A stretch of 64,000 nt of DNA from contig NZ_CP012946.1 of the NCBI RefSeq assembly GCF_001402875.1, positions 350,001 through 414,000 of the forward strand. Direction: 5' to 3'. Shown piece after piece: positions 54,530-63,935 of the stretch. A program made the translations under genes and the position numbers. Each line of letters opens with the position of its first letter. Position 1 is the stretch's first letter. The notes under the pieces are model-generated. The model was given only the letters and a program-made list of their open reading frames with translations. It searched no databases and was not told the origin of the DNA. Source of the stretch: Blastochloris viridis. Its GTDB lineage: Bacteria > Pseudomonadota > Alphaproteobacteria > Rhizobiales > Xanthobacteraceae.

Positions 54530-56230
54530 TCAAGCCGCGCTGTCGCCGGCGTGAGTGGCGGCCTCCTTGGCCTGTTCGACCTCGCGCTTTCTCAGCACGA
54601 AACGCTGAAGCTTGCCGCTCGGTGTCTTGGGCAGTTGCTCGACGAACTCGATCTCGCGCGGGTAAGCGTGAGCGGACAGGCGCGTCTTGACATATTGGCG
54701 CAATTCCTCGGCGAGGTGCTCGGTCGGCTCGACGTCGGCGGTCAGCACCACATAGGCCTTGACGATCTCGGTGCGCTCGGGGTCGGGCTTGCCGATCACC
54801 GCCGCCTCGATCACCGTAGGGTGCTCGATCAGCGCGCTTTCGACGTCGAACGGACCGATGCGGTAGCCCGACGAGGTGATGACGTCGTCGGCCCGGCCGA
54901 CGAAGCTGATCGAGCCGTCGGGCTCCAGCTCCACGGTGTCGCCGGTGCGGTAATAGCCGCCGGCGATCGCCGGGGTCTCCTGCTGCCAATAGCCGCCGAA
55001 CCACAGCAGCGGCGAGCGGGCGATGTCGACGGCCAGGACGCCGGGGACGTTGGGCGGAAGCTCGCGGCTGTGCTCGTCCAGCACCGCGACGCGGTAGCCG
55101 GGCATGGCGAGGCCGGCCGAGCCGGGGTGCACAGGGTGGCGCAGGCGGTGGTGGTTGTTCACCACCATCCCGAGCTCGGTCTGGCCGTAATGGTCATAGA
55201 TCGGCGCGTCGAGGTGCTCGCGGAACCAGCGGATCACCTCCGGGTTCAGCGGCTCGCCGGCACTGCTCACCGCGCGAAGCTGGCCCTTCACCGGCGCGGC
55301 TGGGGCCGGCCCCGCCGCGATCAGCAGGCGATAGGCGGTCGGGGCGCCGGCGAGGTTGGTGATGCCGCGGCGCTTGATCACGCCGTAGGTGCTTTCGGCG
55401 TTGAACGGCCCCTCGTAGAAGGTGGTGGCGTGGCCGAGCAGCAGCGGCCCGGTAACGGCGTAATAGAGGCCGTAGGCCCAGCCCGGATCGGCGATGTTCC
55501 AGAAGATGTCGTCCGGCCGCAGGTCGACCGCGTCGCGCATATAGGCATAGAACGCCGGCAGCGCGTCGAGCGGCACCGGCACGCCCTTGGGCAAGCCGGT
55601 GGTGCCGGAGGTCGACATCATCAGGAACAGGTCGGTGCCCTTGCGCAGCACCGGCTCGAACGCGGCCGACTTCGCCGCGATTTCGGCGCGGAAATCGATG
55701 TCGCCGAGCGGCACGCTGTCGCCGGGGCGGGTGACCACCGCCACAGGCGGGCAGTCGGCGATGTCGGCCAGCTTGGCGCGGTTGGCGAGGTCGGTGACCA
55801 CCAGCTTGGCACCGCTCATCTTCAGGCGGTGCTCGATCGCCTTGGGGCCGAACGCGGTGAACAGCGGCTGGTAGACCGCGCCGGCGCGCCAGGTGCCGAG
55901 AATGGTGGCCAGCAGTTCGGGCGTGCGCGGCAGCATGCCGGCCACCGCGTCGCCGGGCTTGACGCCCCGCTCGACCAGCAGGTTGGCGACGCGTGCCGAC
56001 AACTCCTTCATCTCCGCGAAGGTGTAGCTGGCGGAGCGGCCGTCGTGGCTTTCCCAGGCGAGCGCGACGCCGCCGGAGGCGACATGACGGTCGCAGCATT
56101 CGACGCAGACGTTGATGCCGGTGGCGAAGTTGCCGTCGAACAGGCGTTCGAGGTGCTCGCGGCGGAAGGCCGCCGCCGCCTCGGCGTAGTCTTCGATCCC
56201 GGTGGCCGGACGGCCCGTCTCAGTGCTCAT
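54530..56230 (-). CDS. Acyl-CoA synthetase (AMP-forming)
   Basis: 566 residues. P-loop [49 protein letters not shown] and the C-terminal acylation lysine in [11 protein letters not shown] place it with the medium-chain/acetyl-CoA synthetases. It activates a short or medium acid for the following enzymes. AGGGAAGAAG precedes ATG 56230. It is the first gene of the operon and diverges from the AraC regulator. Confidence 0.9.
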   Translation of the reverse strand: MSTETGRPATGIEDYAEAAAAFRREHLERLFDGNFATGINVCVECCDRHVASGGVALAWESHDGRSASYTFAEMKELSARVANLLVERGVKPGDAVAGMLPRTPELLATILGTWRAGAVYQPLFTAFGPKAIEHRLKMSGAKLVVTDLANRAKLADIADCPPVAVVTRPGDSVPLGDIDFRAEIAAKSAAFEPVLRKGTDLFLMMSTSGTTGLPKGVPVPLDALPAFYAYMRDAVDLRPDDIFWNIADPGWAYGLYYAVTGPLLLGHATTFYEGPFNAESTYGVIKRRGITNLAGAPTAYRLLIAAGPAPAAPVKGQLRAVSSAGEPLNPEVIRWFREHLDAPIYDHYGQTELGMVVNNHHRLRHPVHPGSAGLAMPGYRVAVLDEHSRELPPNVPGVLAVDIARSPLLWFGGYWQQETPAIAGGYYRTGDTVELEPDGSISFVGRADDVITSSGYRIGPFDVESALIEHPTVIEAAVIGKPDPERTEIVKAYVVLTADVEPTEHLAEELRQYVKTRLSAHAYPREIEFVEQLPKTPSGKLQRFVLRKREVEQAKEAATHAGDSAA

Positions 56231-56276
56231 CGTGCTTCTTCCCTTGCCCTTTTTGATTGATTTTATGCGGGCGGCT

Positions 56277-56306
56277 CAATCGGGTTGGTTTCACCGAAGC
56301 CGATTG
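56277..56306. promoter_or_regulatory. Inverted repeat in the synthetase/AraC spacer
   Basis: CAATCGG (56277-56283) and CCGATTG (56300-56306), perfect, within the 159-bp divergent spacer. A candidate operator for the AraC regulator. Confidence 0.45.
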
Positions 56307-56389
56307 AACGGTGGAATTCTGTGGCAATCCAGGACCAAAGTGACCTAAGTTCGTGGTCGATTTTGCCATGTCAGCGCGGCGAGCCAGCG

Positions 56390-57382
56390 ATGGAGCGGCG
56401 GACGATTTCGCCCATGTTCGTCGACGAGGCGGTGGACTGCCTCAGGCGCTCGGACATCTCGCCGGGGCCGGTGCTGGCCTCGGTCGGCCTGCCGGAGGTG
56501 GTGCGCGAGCGGGTGTCGGCTGAGCAGTACGGCGCGTTATGGCTGGCGGCCGCAGCGGCGATGGATGACGAGTTTTTCGGCCTCGGCGGGCGGCCGATGC
56601 GGCCGGGCTCGTTCACGCTGCTGTGCCATGCCGTGGTCCACGCCGGCACGTTGGAGCAGGCGTTGCGGCGCATGCTGCGGTTCCTGCGGGTGACGCTCGA
56701 CGATCCGCGCGGCGACCTGGTGGTGGACGATGGCATCGCCACCATCGTGCTCCACGACCGCGGGTCGCCGCGCTCTGCTTTCGCCTATCGCACCTTCTGG
56801 ATCCTGGTGCACGGCGTCGCCTGCTGGCTGGTGGGCCGCCGCCTGCCGCTGCGCCGGGTCGATTTCGCCTGCGGGCCGCCGGCGTTCGCCGCCGACTACC
56901 GCTTGTTCTTCGGCGCGCCGGTGCGGTTCAGCCAGGCCGAAAGCGCACTGGCGTTCGATGCGGGTTTTCTCAAGCTGCGCACCGCCCGCACCGAGCGGGC
57001 GCTGCGCGAGTTTCTGCGCGGAGCGCCGGCCAACATTCTGGTGCGCTACCGCCACGACGCCGCGCTCACCGGCGCCGTTCGCACCACGCTTCGGGCGCGG
57101 CCGCCGACGGCGTGGCCGAGTTTCGAGGCGCTGGCGAAACAGATGCGGATACCGGCCTCCACCTTGCGCCGTCGCCTTCGGGCCGAGGGCCAGACCTACC
57201 AGACCATCAAGGACGAGATCCGGCGTGCGCTGGCGATCCGCTGGCTGGCGGAGAACGAGAAGGCGGTCGGCGACATTGCCGCCGACCTCGGCTTCGCCGA
57301 GCCCAGCGCCTTCCACCGCGCCTTTCGCAAATGGATGGCGAAAAGCCCCGGCGCCTTCCGCCGCGAGGCGCGGGCGGGGTGA
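56390..57382 (+). CDS. AraC-family regulator with OruR/ArgR-type sensor domain
   Basis: 330 residues. An N-terminal Arabinose_bd_2-type domain (about 15-205) precedes two helix-turn-helix motifs: FEALAKQMRIPASTLRRRLRAEG and VGDIAADLGFAEPSAFHRAFRKWMAKSPGAFR. The ATG at 56390 was preferred over 56285 because homologous N-termini of this family begin close to ISPMFV. It probably activates the divergent acyl-CoA operon in response to a pathway acid or CoA ester. Confidence 0.88.
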   Translation: MERRTISPMFVDEAVDCLRRSDISPGPVLASVGLPEVVRERVSAEQYGALWLAAAAAMDDEFFGLGGRPMRPGSFTLLCHAVVHAGTLEQALRRMLRFLRVTLDDPRGDLVVDDGIATIVLHDRGSPRSAFAYRTFWILVHGVACWLVGRRLPLRRVDFACGPPAFAADYRLFFGAPVRFSQAESALAFDAGFLKLRTARTERALREFLRGAPANILVRYRHDAALTGAVRTTLRARPPTAWPSFEALAKQMRIPASTLRRRLRAEGQTYQTIKDEIRRALAIRWLAENEKAVGDIAADLGFAEPSAFHRAFRKWMAKSPGAFRREARAG

Positions 57383-57543
57383 TGCGAAACGTCGCTCGGG
57401 CCGGGCGGATTTCGTATGAAATGCAAGAATGTACGTTTGCAGACCGGCTGCCACCGTCGCGGAACCCGCCAATGGTCCGCTTGGCCGCAACGAAGCGGTG
57501 GTAACGGTGCGCCATATGGCATCCGCTGCGGCGGCTGCTGATA

Positions 57544-57786
57544 TTACTTCGGCAATCCGCAGCGGGCGTAGACGGCGGCGCCGAGCCGCTCAAGGCGGCG
57601 GCGGGCCGCGTCGCTGCGCTCGCCCTCGCGCGGCGGGGTGTGTTGGGCGATGACCCGCGCCACGCAGCCGCTGGCGCGGACGTCGCGCCCCGACGTCTGC
57701 AGCCCGCGCATATCGGGATCGTCGTCGGCAACGGCGGTGGCGGCGAGGAGCGCCAGCGGTGCAACCAGCGCCAATCGCAGCGTCAC
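57544..57786 (-). CDS. Small exported protein after prmB
   Basis: 80 residues from a GTG that overlaps the prmB stop (GTGA). A clear signal peptide (LRLALVAPLALLAATAVADDD) precedes a short basic region with two cysteines (SGCVARV and ARCGLPK) that may pair. Family unknown. Confidence 0.6.
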   Translation of the reverse strand: MTLRLALVAPLALLAATAVADDDPDMRGLQTSGRDVRASGCVARVIAQHTPPREGERSDAARRRLERLGAAVYARCGLPK

Positions 57787-58763
57787 GACCGAGGGCCGCG
57801 GGCGGCAAGATCCTCGGCTCTCGCCCAGAACACCTCGCCCTCGCTGGTCTCGGTGTCGAGCCACAACAGCGCGAGGTCGGGATAGGCCGCTTCGACCGCG
57901 GTGCGGCCGCGGCCGACCTCGCACATCAGCGCGCCGCTTGCGGTGAGGAAATCGGCGGCCTGATCGATGATCCGCCGCACCACGTCCAGGCCGTCGCTGC
58001 CGCCGTCGAGGGCGAGACGCGGCTCGTGCAGCGCTTCCAGCGGCAGGCTCGCCATGCCCTCGGCGTCGACATAAGGCGGGTTGGTCAGGATCAGGTCGTA
58101 GCTCTGGCTGTTCACCGGCGCGAACAGGTCGCCGCGGTGGAGCGCGATGCGGTCGGCAAAGCCGCTGCCCTCGATGTTCTGCGCGGCGACCTCGGCAGCC
58201 TCGGGCGACAGTTCCACCGCGTCGATGATGGCGTTGGGAAAGAGGTGGGCGGCGAGGATGGCGAGGCAGCCCGAGCCGGTGCAGAGGTCGAGCACGCGCT
58301 CGACCGCGTCAACGTCGGCGATGAGGGCGCCGTCGGGGCCGAACAGGTCCTGCCGGAACAACAACTCGCCGATGAAAGAGCGCGGGATGATCACCCGCGG
58401 ATCGACCGCGAACGGCACGCCCTGGATATAGGTGCGGCCGACGAGATAAGGCGCCGGCGTGCGCGTCGACACGCGCGTCTCGATCAGGCCGAGCAGGCGG
58501 GCTCGTTCGCTCCGGGTCAGGCGGGCGTCGAGCCAGGGCGAGATGTCGTCGATCGGCAGGCGAAGCGATTCGAGAATCAGGAACGCCGCCTCGTCGAGCG
58601 CGGTGCCGGTGCCGTGGCCGAACACCAGCGGGGCCGCATTGAAACGGCTGACGGCGTAGCGCAGCAGATCGCGCACGGTCAGAAGATCGTCGGCGGCGGC
58701 GGCGATTTGGTCGGCGTCGGAGTGTTCGGACACGATTTTTGCAGCGGTTCTGTCGGTGACCAT
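57783..58763 (-). CDS. prmB: Ribosomal protein L3 glutamine methyltransferase PrmB
   Basis: 326 residues. Motif I LDLCTGSGCLAI, catalytic NPPY in LILTNPPYVDAEGM, and the N-terminal helical domain (LRYAVSRFNAAPLVFGHGT) are those of PrmB rather than PrmC. It methylates a glutamine side chain of L3. ATG 58763 gives the usual length. Confidence 0.9.
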   Translation of the reverse strand: MVTDRTAAKIVSEHSDADQIAAAADDLLTVRDLLRYAVSRFNAAPLVFGHGTGTALDEAAFLILESLRLPIDDISPWLDARLTRSERARLLGLIETRVSTRTPAPYLVGRTYIQGVPFAVDPRVIIPRSFIGELLFRQDLFGPDGALIADVDAVERVLDLCTGSGCLAILAAHLFPNAIIDAVELSPEAAEVAAQNIEGSGFADRIALHRGDLFAPVNSQSYDLILTNPPYVDAEGMASLPLEALHEPRLALDGGSDGLDVVRRIIDQAADFLTASGALMCEVGRGRTAVEAAYPDLALLWLDTETSEGEVFWARAEDLAARGPRS

Positions 58764-58948
58764 TGCCCGATACCGTCCAAACCAGCCGGGCGCAAGGCAA
58801 AGATGGTGGCTAGCGCTGCGATCGGCCATCCTGCCAACGGCAAGACACGGCGGGACGTTTCGGCCGCGGATTTTACATGCGAACGCCGGCCCAAGGGCCG
58901 GCGTCTCCAACGCCTTAGATCGATCGCCAAGCCTTTCGCCATAAGGTG

Positions 58949-58967
58949 GCCGGCCGATCGGGCCGGC
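58949..58967 (-). terminator. Hairpin after the small exported protein gene
   Basis: GCCGGCC (58949-58955) and GGCCGGC (58961-58967) with a 5-nt loop, 51 bp past the stop at 59019. A second hairpin, ACGCCGGCC/GGCCGGCGT, follows near 58883-58904. Confidence 0.45.
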
Positions 58968-59018
58968 AAACTCTCTGGGCTGTCAGGCCGGACCTCGCGC
59001 AGCCTCGCGGGCGGCGGC

Positions 59019-59327
59019 CTACTCGCACACCTCGATGCGGCGCACGGTCCAGCCGTAGCCTTCCACCCACACCCGGCGCTTGGCGACGTAACAGGGCGGC
59101 TCATCGATCGGGTCGTCGTAATACACCCGGCGCGGCGGATCGGCGTAATAATAGGTCGGCGCGGCGTTGGCGGCCGCAGCGCCGAGCATGGCGCCGGCGG
59201 CGAGCCCGAATATCGCACCGGCGGCGACGGCGCCGCCGCGGTCGCGGGCTTGGGCGGGGGCCGGGGCGAGGGCGGTCGTGGCAGCGACCAACCCCGCGCA
59301 GGCGAGCGTCGTGAACGCACACTTCAT
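59019..59327 (-). CDS. Exported glycine/alanine-rich protein
   Basis: 102 residues. Signal peptide (CAFTTLACAGLVAATTALAPAPAQA), then a Gly/Ala-zipper segment GGAVAAGAIFGLAAGAMLGAAAANA that could insert in or lie on a membrane, then a Tyr/Pro/Arg-rich end with CYV...VCE, a likely disulfide pair. GAGGAGAT precedes the ATG. Common type of hypothetical periplasmic protein in Rhizobiales. Confidence 0.7.
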   Translation of the reverse strand: MKCAFTTLACAGLVAATTALAPAPAQARDRGGAVAAGAIFGLAAGAMLGAAAANAAPTYYYADPPRRVYYDDPIDEPPCYVAKRRVWVEGYGWTVRRIEVCE

Positions 59328-59522
59328 GGCGATCTCCTCACGCTCCAAAGCGGGGACCATCCCCGGGGGGCGATTCAATCTAGTCCCGGAGTCTTGCCCA
59401 GAGATTACGACAAAACGTCGGCGAAGCTCCGGCCGCGACGCGGTGTTCCTGCGGCGCCGGTGGTGTTGCCGCGGCGAGGCGTTGCGGCACGCCTGGGCAT
59501 TGTCACGGCGGATAACCGTCGG

Positions 59523-59846
59523 TTAATCCGCGCCGTCCTCATCCAGCGGGTCGACCAGCCGGGTCGCGCCCCACGTCGTCAAGGTTTCATTGGTCGGGTC
59601 GGCGACGAAATACCTTGCGGCGTCGCGGTCGTAGCCGTCGGCCAGCAGCGCGTCATAGTCGGTGTAACGGTGACGGATATGCGAGGTCGCGGCGAGCCAC
59701 ACCGCGATGGTTGGCGGCAGGCCGCGCAGCCCCGGCGCCGACAGTGCGCGCTGGAAGATCGCCTCGGCGTCGGCGAGCGGCACCAGCGGCAGAAGCTCGC
59801 GCAGCGCTTTGCGCAGCGTGCGCTGGCGCTTGGTACCGGCGGTCAT
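59523..59846 (-). CDS. DUF2293 protein
   Basis: 107 residues. LRELLPLVPLADAEAIFQRAL, LPPTIAVWLAATSHIRHRYTDYDALLADGYDRDAARYFV is the DUF2293 core as I recall it. No signal or membrane segment. It overlaps the TsaA-like gene by ATGG/ATGA, so the two are coupled. Function unknown. Confidence 0.75.
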   Translation of the reverse strand: MTAGTKRQRTLRKALRELLPLVPLADAEAIFQRALSAPGLRGLPPTIAVWLAATSHIRHRYTDYDALLADGYDRDAARYFVADPTNETLTTWGATRLVDPLDEDGAD

Positions 59847-60307
59847 GGCGCAGCCCGGTCGCGGTGATGGGGTTTGATGTCGAGCAGCGCGGTGCCGTCG
59901 ACGCAGCCGAGCCCGCGCACGGTGAGGATGCGGCCGTCGACCGCGAGCAGCGGGCAGAGCGACAGGGCGATCGGGTTCGGCCGCACCGGCGAGCGCAGGG
60001 CGAAAGCGCCGCGCAGCTCGGGCCGGTGGCGCGGCCGCTGCACCAGCACGGTGCGCGGCGACAGGTGCATCCAATAGAGCACGTGAAGGTGGGACGCCGC
60101 CTCGATGCCGCGCAGGGCGGCGGCGTAGCGTTCGAACACCTCGACGGTGCAGATGGCGTCGCTGTCGGAGCCGCTGCGCGGACAGTCGGCGCGACTGGCG
60201 AACGGCGTGTGGATTCGGCCGACAAAATAAATGCCGGCGTCGAACGACGCCGGCAGATCGATTGCAATTTCCCCCTCGCGGGGGCCGGGTCCTTCAGTCA
60301 TCGCCAT
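59843..60307 (-). CDS. TsaA/TrmO-like SAM-dependent methyltransferase
   Basis: About 154 residues of the TsaA/YaeB beta-barrel. FVGRIHTPF at the start, the SAM and substrate loop FALRSPVRPNPIALS, and LLDIKPH near the end are family marks. TrmO N6-methylates t6A37 of tRNA-Thr. Start uncertain: GTG 60310, ATG 60307 and ATG 60301 are all in frame. Confidence 0.8.
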   Translation of the reverse strand: MAMTEGPGPREGEIAIDLPASFDAGIYFVGRIHTPFASRADCPRSGSDSDAICTVEVFERYAAALRGIEAASHLHVLYWMHLSPRTVLVQRPRHRPELRGAFALRSPVRPNPIALSLCPLLAVDGRILTVRGLGCVDGTALLDIKPHHRDRAAP

Positions 60308-60406
60308 CACACCGTCGCGGGCGACGAAGGCTCGCCGCTCGCGGCCGGTTCGGCAAGAGGGGTTTCGTCAATCACGAAATCCCCGGTCCCGGTGTCGGTC
60401 GGACCC

Positions 60407-61360
60407 TCAGAACGAGATGCCGAGCTTGAGCTTGGCTTCGTACTGGTTGAAGTCGGCGAGGTTGATGTCGCCCATGCCGAGGTAGTCCTCGGACGACTTC
60501 TCGCTGCCGGCGACCTGCACCGCCAACGCGCCCGACAGTGCCACGTTCTCGGAGATCGACCACAGGAAGGTCGGGCCGACGAACCACGCGTCGCCCTGCG
60601 CCTCGTCGAACCAGGCGCCGGCATAGGCGTGGCGGTAGCTGCCTTCCACGCCGATGAAGAAGTTCTCCGACGCCTGCAGGGTCAGCGCCGCCGAGGTGAT
60701 GAAGGTCGACTCCTCTTCGCTCGGGGTGACGTCGACCCAAGCCGCCTCGTGCACGAAGTTGAGGGCGAGGAACAGCCGGTCGGGGATCAGTACGGTGTCG
60801 AACAGAATCTTGGAGGCGAGGCTGGTCTCGTCGTGGCTGTTGCTGTCGCGATACAGGTTGCCGCCGTCGTCGAAGATGTGGTTGCGGTCGCGCACCCGGC
60901 CCCAGCCCGGCTCGAACACCAACGTCATGCCGACGCCGGCCTGGGCGCGGCCGAGCAGCTTGAACTTGGCCTCGATGGCGCCGCCGATCGCCTCGCTCTT
61001 GGCGTCCTCGGGGCTAAACGCGGTGGTGGCGTGTTCCATGCCGAAGCTGATGGAGGGGCCGAGCTCGATGCAGGGCACGAAGCCGAACGACAGCTGCACC
61101 TTGCCTTCCGAGCCGGTGAGCGAGCCGCTGCGGGTGCCGAACGCGCCGCCGTACTCGAGGCCGAGGGCGAGCGAGCCGGGGGTCGCCACGTCGGTGCCAC
61201 TGGAGAAGCCGAAAATGTCCGGATTGACCTCGGTCACCTCCTTGCAGAGCTGCGGTTCGGCTGCCGCCACCGGCGCCTTCGCCCGCAAATCTGCCGCCTG
61301 CGCCGTAACCGGCAGCATCGCCGCTGCCGCCATCAGAATCGCCGTTCCCCGAATGCCCAT
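60407..61360 (-). CDS. Outer-membrane beta-barrel protein
   Basis: 317 residues. Signal peptide (MGIRGTAILMAAAAMLPVTAQA) cut before ADLRAKAP, an N-terminus common in rhizobial Omp25-type proteins, followed by about a dozen amphipathic strands and a C-terminal Phe (LKLGISF), the BAM recognition end. AGGGGA precedes ATG 61360; the TTG just before it is less likely. Substrate or role unknown. Confidence 0.8.
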   Translation of the reverse strand: MGIRGTAILMAAAAMLPVTAQAADLRAKAPVAAAEPQLCKEVTEVNPDIFGFSSGTDVATPGSLALGLEYGGAFGTRSGSLTGSEGKVQLSFGFVPCIELGPSISFGMEHATTAFSPEDAKSEAIGGAIEAKFKLLGRAQAGVGMTLVFEPGWGRVRDRNHIFDDGGNLYRDSNSHDETSLASKILFDTVLIPDRLFLALNFVHEAAWVDVTPSEEESTFITSAALTLQASENFFIGVEGSYRHAYAGAWFDEAQGDAWFVGPTFLWSISENVALSGALAVQVAGSEKSSEDYLGMGDINLADFNQYEAKLKLGISF

Positions 61361-61987
61361 CAAACTGAATCCCCTGCTTGGAACTGTTATAGTATTACAT
61401 TTTACCGCGCCGCCGAATCCTCAGCAACGGCAGGGGGACATGCGGAGGCGATAATGCGAACGATTCGCCAAGTTTGCCGATAAATGTTGCCGATACGCAA
61501 CAGTTCGGGTGCCGACCCGCCGCAATTCGCAGGTGTTCGCACGTAGTCCCGGTGGCTGAAGGGTGGAGCTGGAATGTCGGCGCGGTGGTCGGATGCGACC
61601 GGGCGCGGGCACCGTCAGCGAATCGCCAGACCGCGCAGCCAGCGCCGAACCGACGCATTGAAGCGCCCGATTGCCTCAATGTCGACGCGATGCCCGAAAC
61701 AGGCCCGTGCAACGATCAGGATGTTGTGCATCGCCGTCTCCAGAGGCATCCGAACGGGGATCGCCCAGGGTGCCTCCCAGCAGGACCGAGTGTGGCAAGG
61801 TCGCTTGAAGGTGGTATGACGCTGACGGTCGCGGACGGCGAAATACGGTAACGCGACGTGGGTTTAACCGTGATTTCGCGCGGCGCCGGCCGCCACTCGG
61901 GGTGCGGCATCGGCTGGCGGTGCCGCGGCACCTTGACATCCGGGCTACCTCGCATAAAGATATGTTTATGTCTTTTTGGGAGCGGTG
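61361..61987. other. Gap before the ArsR-methyltransferase gene
   Basis: About 630 bp without a secure gene. A short minus-strand frame at 61615-61749 (44 residues, HNILIVARACFGHRVDIEAI) has plausible protein composition but no ribosome site. The right end holds the promoter and operator listed separately. Confidence 0.4.
61933..61970 (+). promoter_or_regulatory. Promoter with ArsR operator before arsR-metF
   Basis: TTGACA (61933-61938) and TAAAGA (61955-61960) with 16-bp spacing. The perfect inverted repeat CATAAA-GATATG-TTTATG (61953-61970) covers the -10 box, a design for repression by the ArsR-type product encoded 18 bp later. Confidence 0.7.
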
Positions 61988-62986
61988 ATGGCCGACACTC
62001 TGTCCTTTCAGCAGGCGCTCGACGGCCTCAAGGCGGCCGGCGAGGCGACGCGGCTGCGTCTGCTCGTGCTGCTCGCCGAGGCCGAACTGACGGTGACGGA
62101 ACTGGTCGATATCCTGCGCCAGTCCCAGCCCCGCATTTCCCGCCATCTCAAGCTGCTGGCCGAGGCCGGCCTGGTCGACCGCTTCCGCGAAGGCGCCTGG
62201 GCGTTCTACCGCAAGGCCGGCCGCGGTCCCGGCGCGCGGGCCGCCGACGCGCTGCTCGGCCTGGTCGATCCGGCCGATCCGGTGGTGGTGCGCGACCGCG
62301 CGCGGCTGACCGAGGTACGGGCGGCGCGCGCCGCCGCGGCGCTGGCCCATTTCGCCCGCCTCGCCCCGGAGTGGGACCGCATCCGCTCGCTGCACGTCTC
62401 CGAGGACGCCGTCGAGCAGGCGGTGGTGGAGGCGGTCGGTGCGCGGCAGGCCGACACCCTGCTCGATCTCGGCACTGGAACCGGCCGCATGCTGCAGTTA
62501 TTGGCGCCGAAGGTGCGCCGCGCCGTCGGGCTCGACGCCAGCCACGCCATGCTGGCGATCGCGCGGGCCAACCTGGAGAAGGCGGGCCAGCGAAATGTCG
62601 AGCTGCGCCAAGGCGATGTGTTCGCGCCGCCGTTCGGTCCCGCCGCGTTCGACCTCGTGGTGGTGCACCGGGTGCTGCACTATCTCGACGATCCGGCCGG
62701 GGCACTGCGCCAGGCGGCGGCGCTGGTCGCGCCGGGCGGGCGGCTGCTGGTCGTCGACTTTGCGCCGCACGGCCACGAGTTTCTGCGCGCCGAGTTCGGC
62801 CACCGCCGGCTGGGCTTCGCGCCCGAGGAGGTGGCCGGCTGGATGGCCGCGGCCGGCCTCGAGGTCGAGCCCGAGCGCGCGCTCCAGCCGCCGGGCGGCG
62901 CGGACGACAAGCTTACCGTTCTTTTGTGGGTCGGACACGATCGGCGCACCGCCCGCTCCGAAACTTCGCGCCGGGAGGTTGCCTAG
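61988..62986 (+). CDS. ArsR-type regulator fused to a methyltransferase domain
   Basis: 332 residues. A winged helix (about 10-90) with VTELVDILRQSQPRISRHLKLLAEAGLV, then a Methyltransf_11 domain with LLDLGTGTGRML and LVVVHRVLHYLDDP. No metal-binding cysteines occur in the HTH part. Together with metF this is the SahR-like arrangement, in which the protein is thought to sense SAM or SAH through the methyltransferase fold. It directly precedes metF with no gap, and its own operator overlaps the promoter. Confidence 0.85.
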   Translation: MADTLSFQQALDGLKAAGEATRLRLLVLLAEAELTVTELVDILRQSQPRISRHLKLLAEAGLVDRFREGAWAFYRKAGRGPGARAADALLGLVDPADPVVVRDRARLTEVRAARAAAALAHFARLAPEWDRIRSLHVSEDAVEQAVVEAVGARQADTLLDLGTGTGRMLQLLAPKVRRAVGLDASHAMLAIARANLEKAGQRNVELRQGDVFAPPFGPAAFDLVVVHRVLHYLDDPAGALRQAAALVAPGGRLLVVDFAPHGHEFLRAEFGHRRLGFAPEEVAGWMAAAGLEVEPERALQPPGGADDKLTVLLWVGHDRRTARSETSRREVA

Positions 62987-63895
62987 ATGACCGGTTCGTC
63001 CTCACGCCCGTCGCGGTTCACCGGCGGGCCGGGCATCAAAGTCTCGTTCGAGTTCTTCCCGCCCAAGACCGCGGAGATGGACCTGCAGCTGTGGGAGTCC
63101 ATCACGCGTTTGGCACCGCTTGGCCCCGACTTTGTCTCGGTGACGTATGGCGCTGGCGGTTCGACCCGCGCCCGCACCCACGCCATCGTCAAGCGCATCG
63201 TCGATGACACCTTGCTCAAGCCGGCGGCGCACCTCACCTGCGTTGCCGCCACCTGCGATGAGATCGACGCCGTGATCGGCGACTATTGGGCGGCCGGAGT
63301 CCGCCACATCGTGGCGCTGCGCGGCGACCCGCCGGCCGGTCCCGGTAGCCGCTACGAGCCCCACCCCGGCGGCTACGGCTGTTCGGCCGACCTCGTCGCC
63401 GGCATCAAGCGGATCGCCGACTTCGAGGTGTCGGTGTCGGCCTATCCCGAGAAGCATCCCGAGAGCGGCTCGATCGACCTCGACCTCGACGTGCTCAAGG
63501 CCAAGATCGACGCCGGTGCCGGCCGCGCCATCAGCCAGTTCTTCTTCGACAACGCCCATTTCCTGCGCTATCGCGATCTGGTTGCGGCGCGCGGCATCTC
63601 GATCCCGATCGTGCCGGGCATCCTGCCGGTGCTGAACTTCAAGCAGGCCAAGAGCTTCGCCGAGCGCTGCGGCACCGAGATGCCGGGCTGGCTGGCGCGG
63701 CGGTTCGAGGGGCTCGACGACGACGCCAAGACCCGCCAGCTCATCGCCGCGGCGGTGGCGGCCGAGCAGGTGCTGGACCTGGTCGACCACGGCGTTACCG
63801 AGTTCCACTTCTACACCATGAACCGGGCCGACCTGGTCTATGCCGTTTGTCACCTGCTTGGCCTCCGGCCCGAGGCGGCGCAGGCGGCGGCGTGA
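62987..63895 (+). CDS. metF: 5,10-methylenetetrahydrofolate reductase
   Basis: 302 residues. FEFFPPKTAEM, SVTYGAGGS, HLTCVAAT, VALRGDPP and SVSAYPEKHPES are MetF hallmarks; the FAD-binding barrel is complete. It makes 5-methyl-THF for methionine synthesis. The ATG follows the stop of the regulator gene directly. Confidence 0.95.
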   Translation: MTGSSSRPSRFTGGPGIKVSFEFFPPKTAEMDLQLWESITRLAPLGPDFVSVTYGAGGSTRARTHAIVKRIVDDTLLKPAAHLTCVAATCDEIDAVIGDYWAAGVRHIVALRGDPPAGPGSRYEPHPGGYGCSADLVAGIKRIADFEVSVSAYPEKHPESGSIDLDLDVLKAKIDAGAGRAISQFFFDNAHFLRYRDLVAARGISIPIVPGILPVLNFKQAKSFAERCGTEMPGWLARRFEGLDDDAKTRQLIAAAVAAEQVLDLVDHGVTEFHFYTMNRADLVYAVCHLLGLRPEAAQAAA

Positions 63896-63904
63896 GCGTT
63901 CCCA

Positions 63905-63910
63905 TATAAT
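63905..63910 (+). promoter_or_regulatory. -10 box before the last gene
   Basis: TATAAT, 25 bp upstream of the ATG at 63936. No good -35 box is seen. Confidence 0.35.
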
Positions 63911-63935
63911 GGGGGCAGGAATTCGGGAGATCGCC

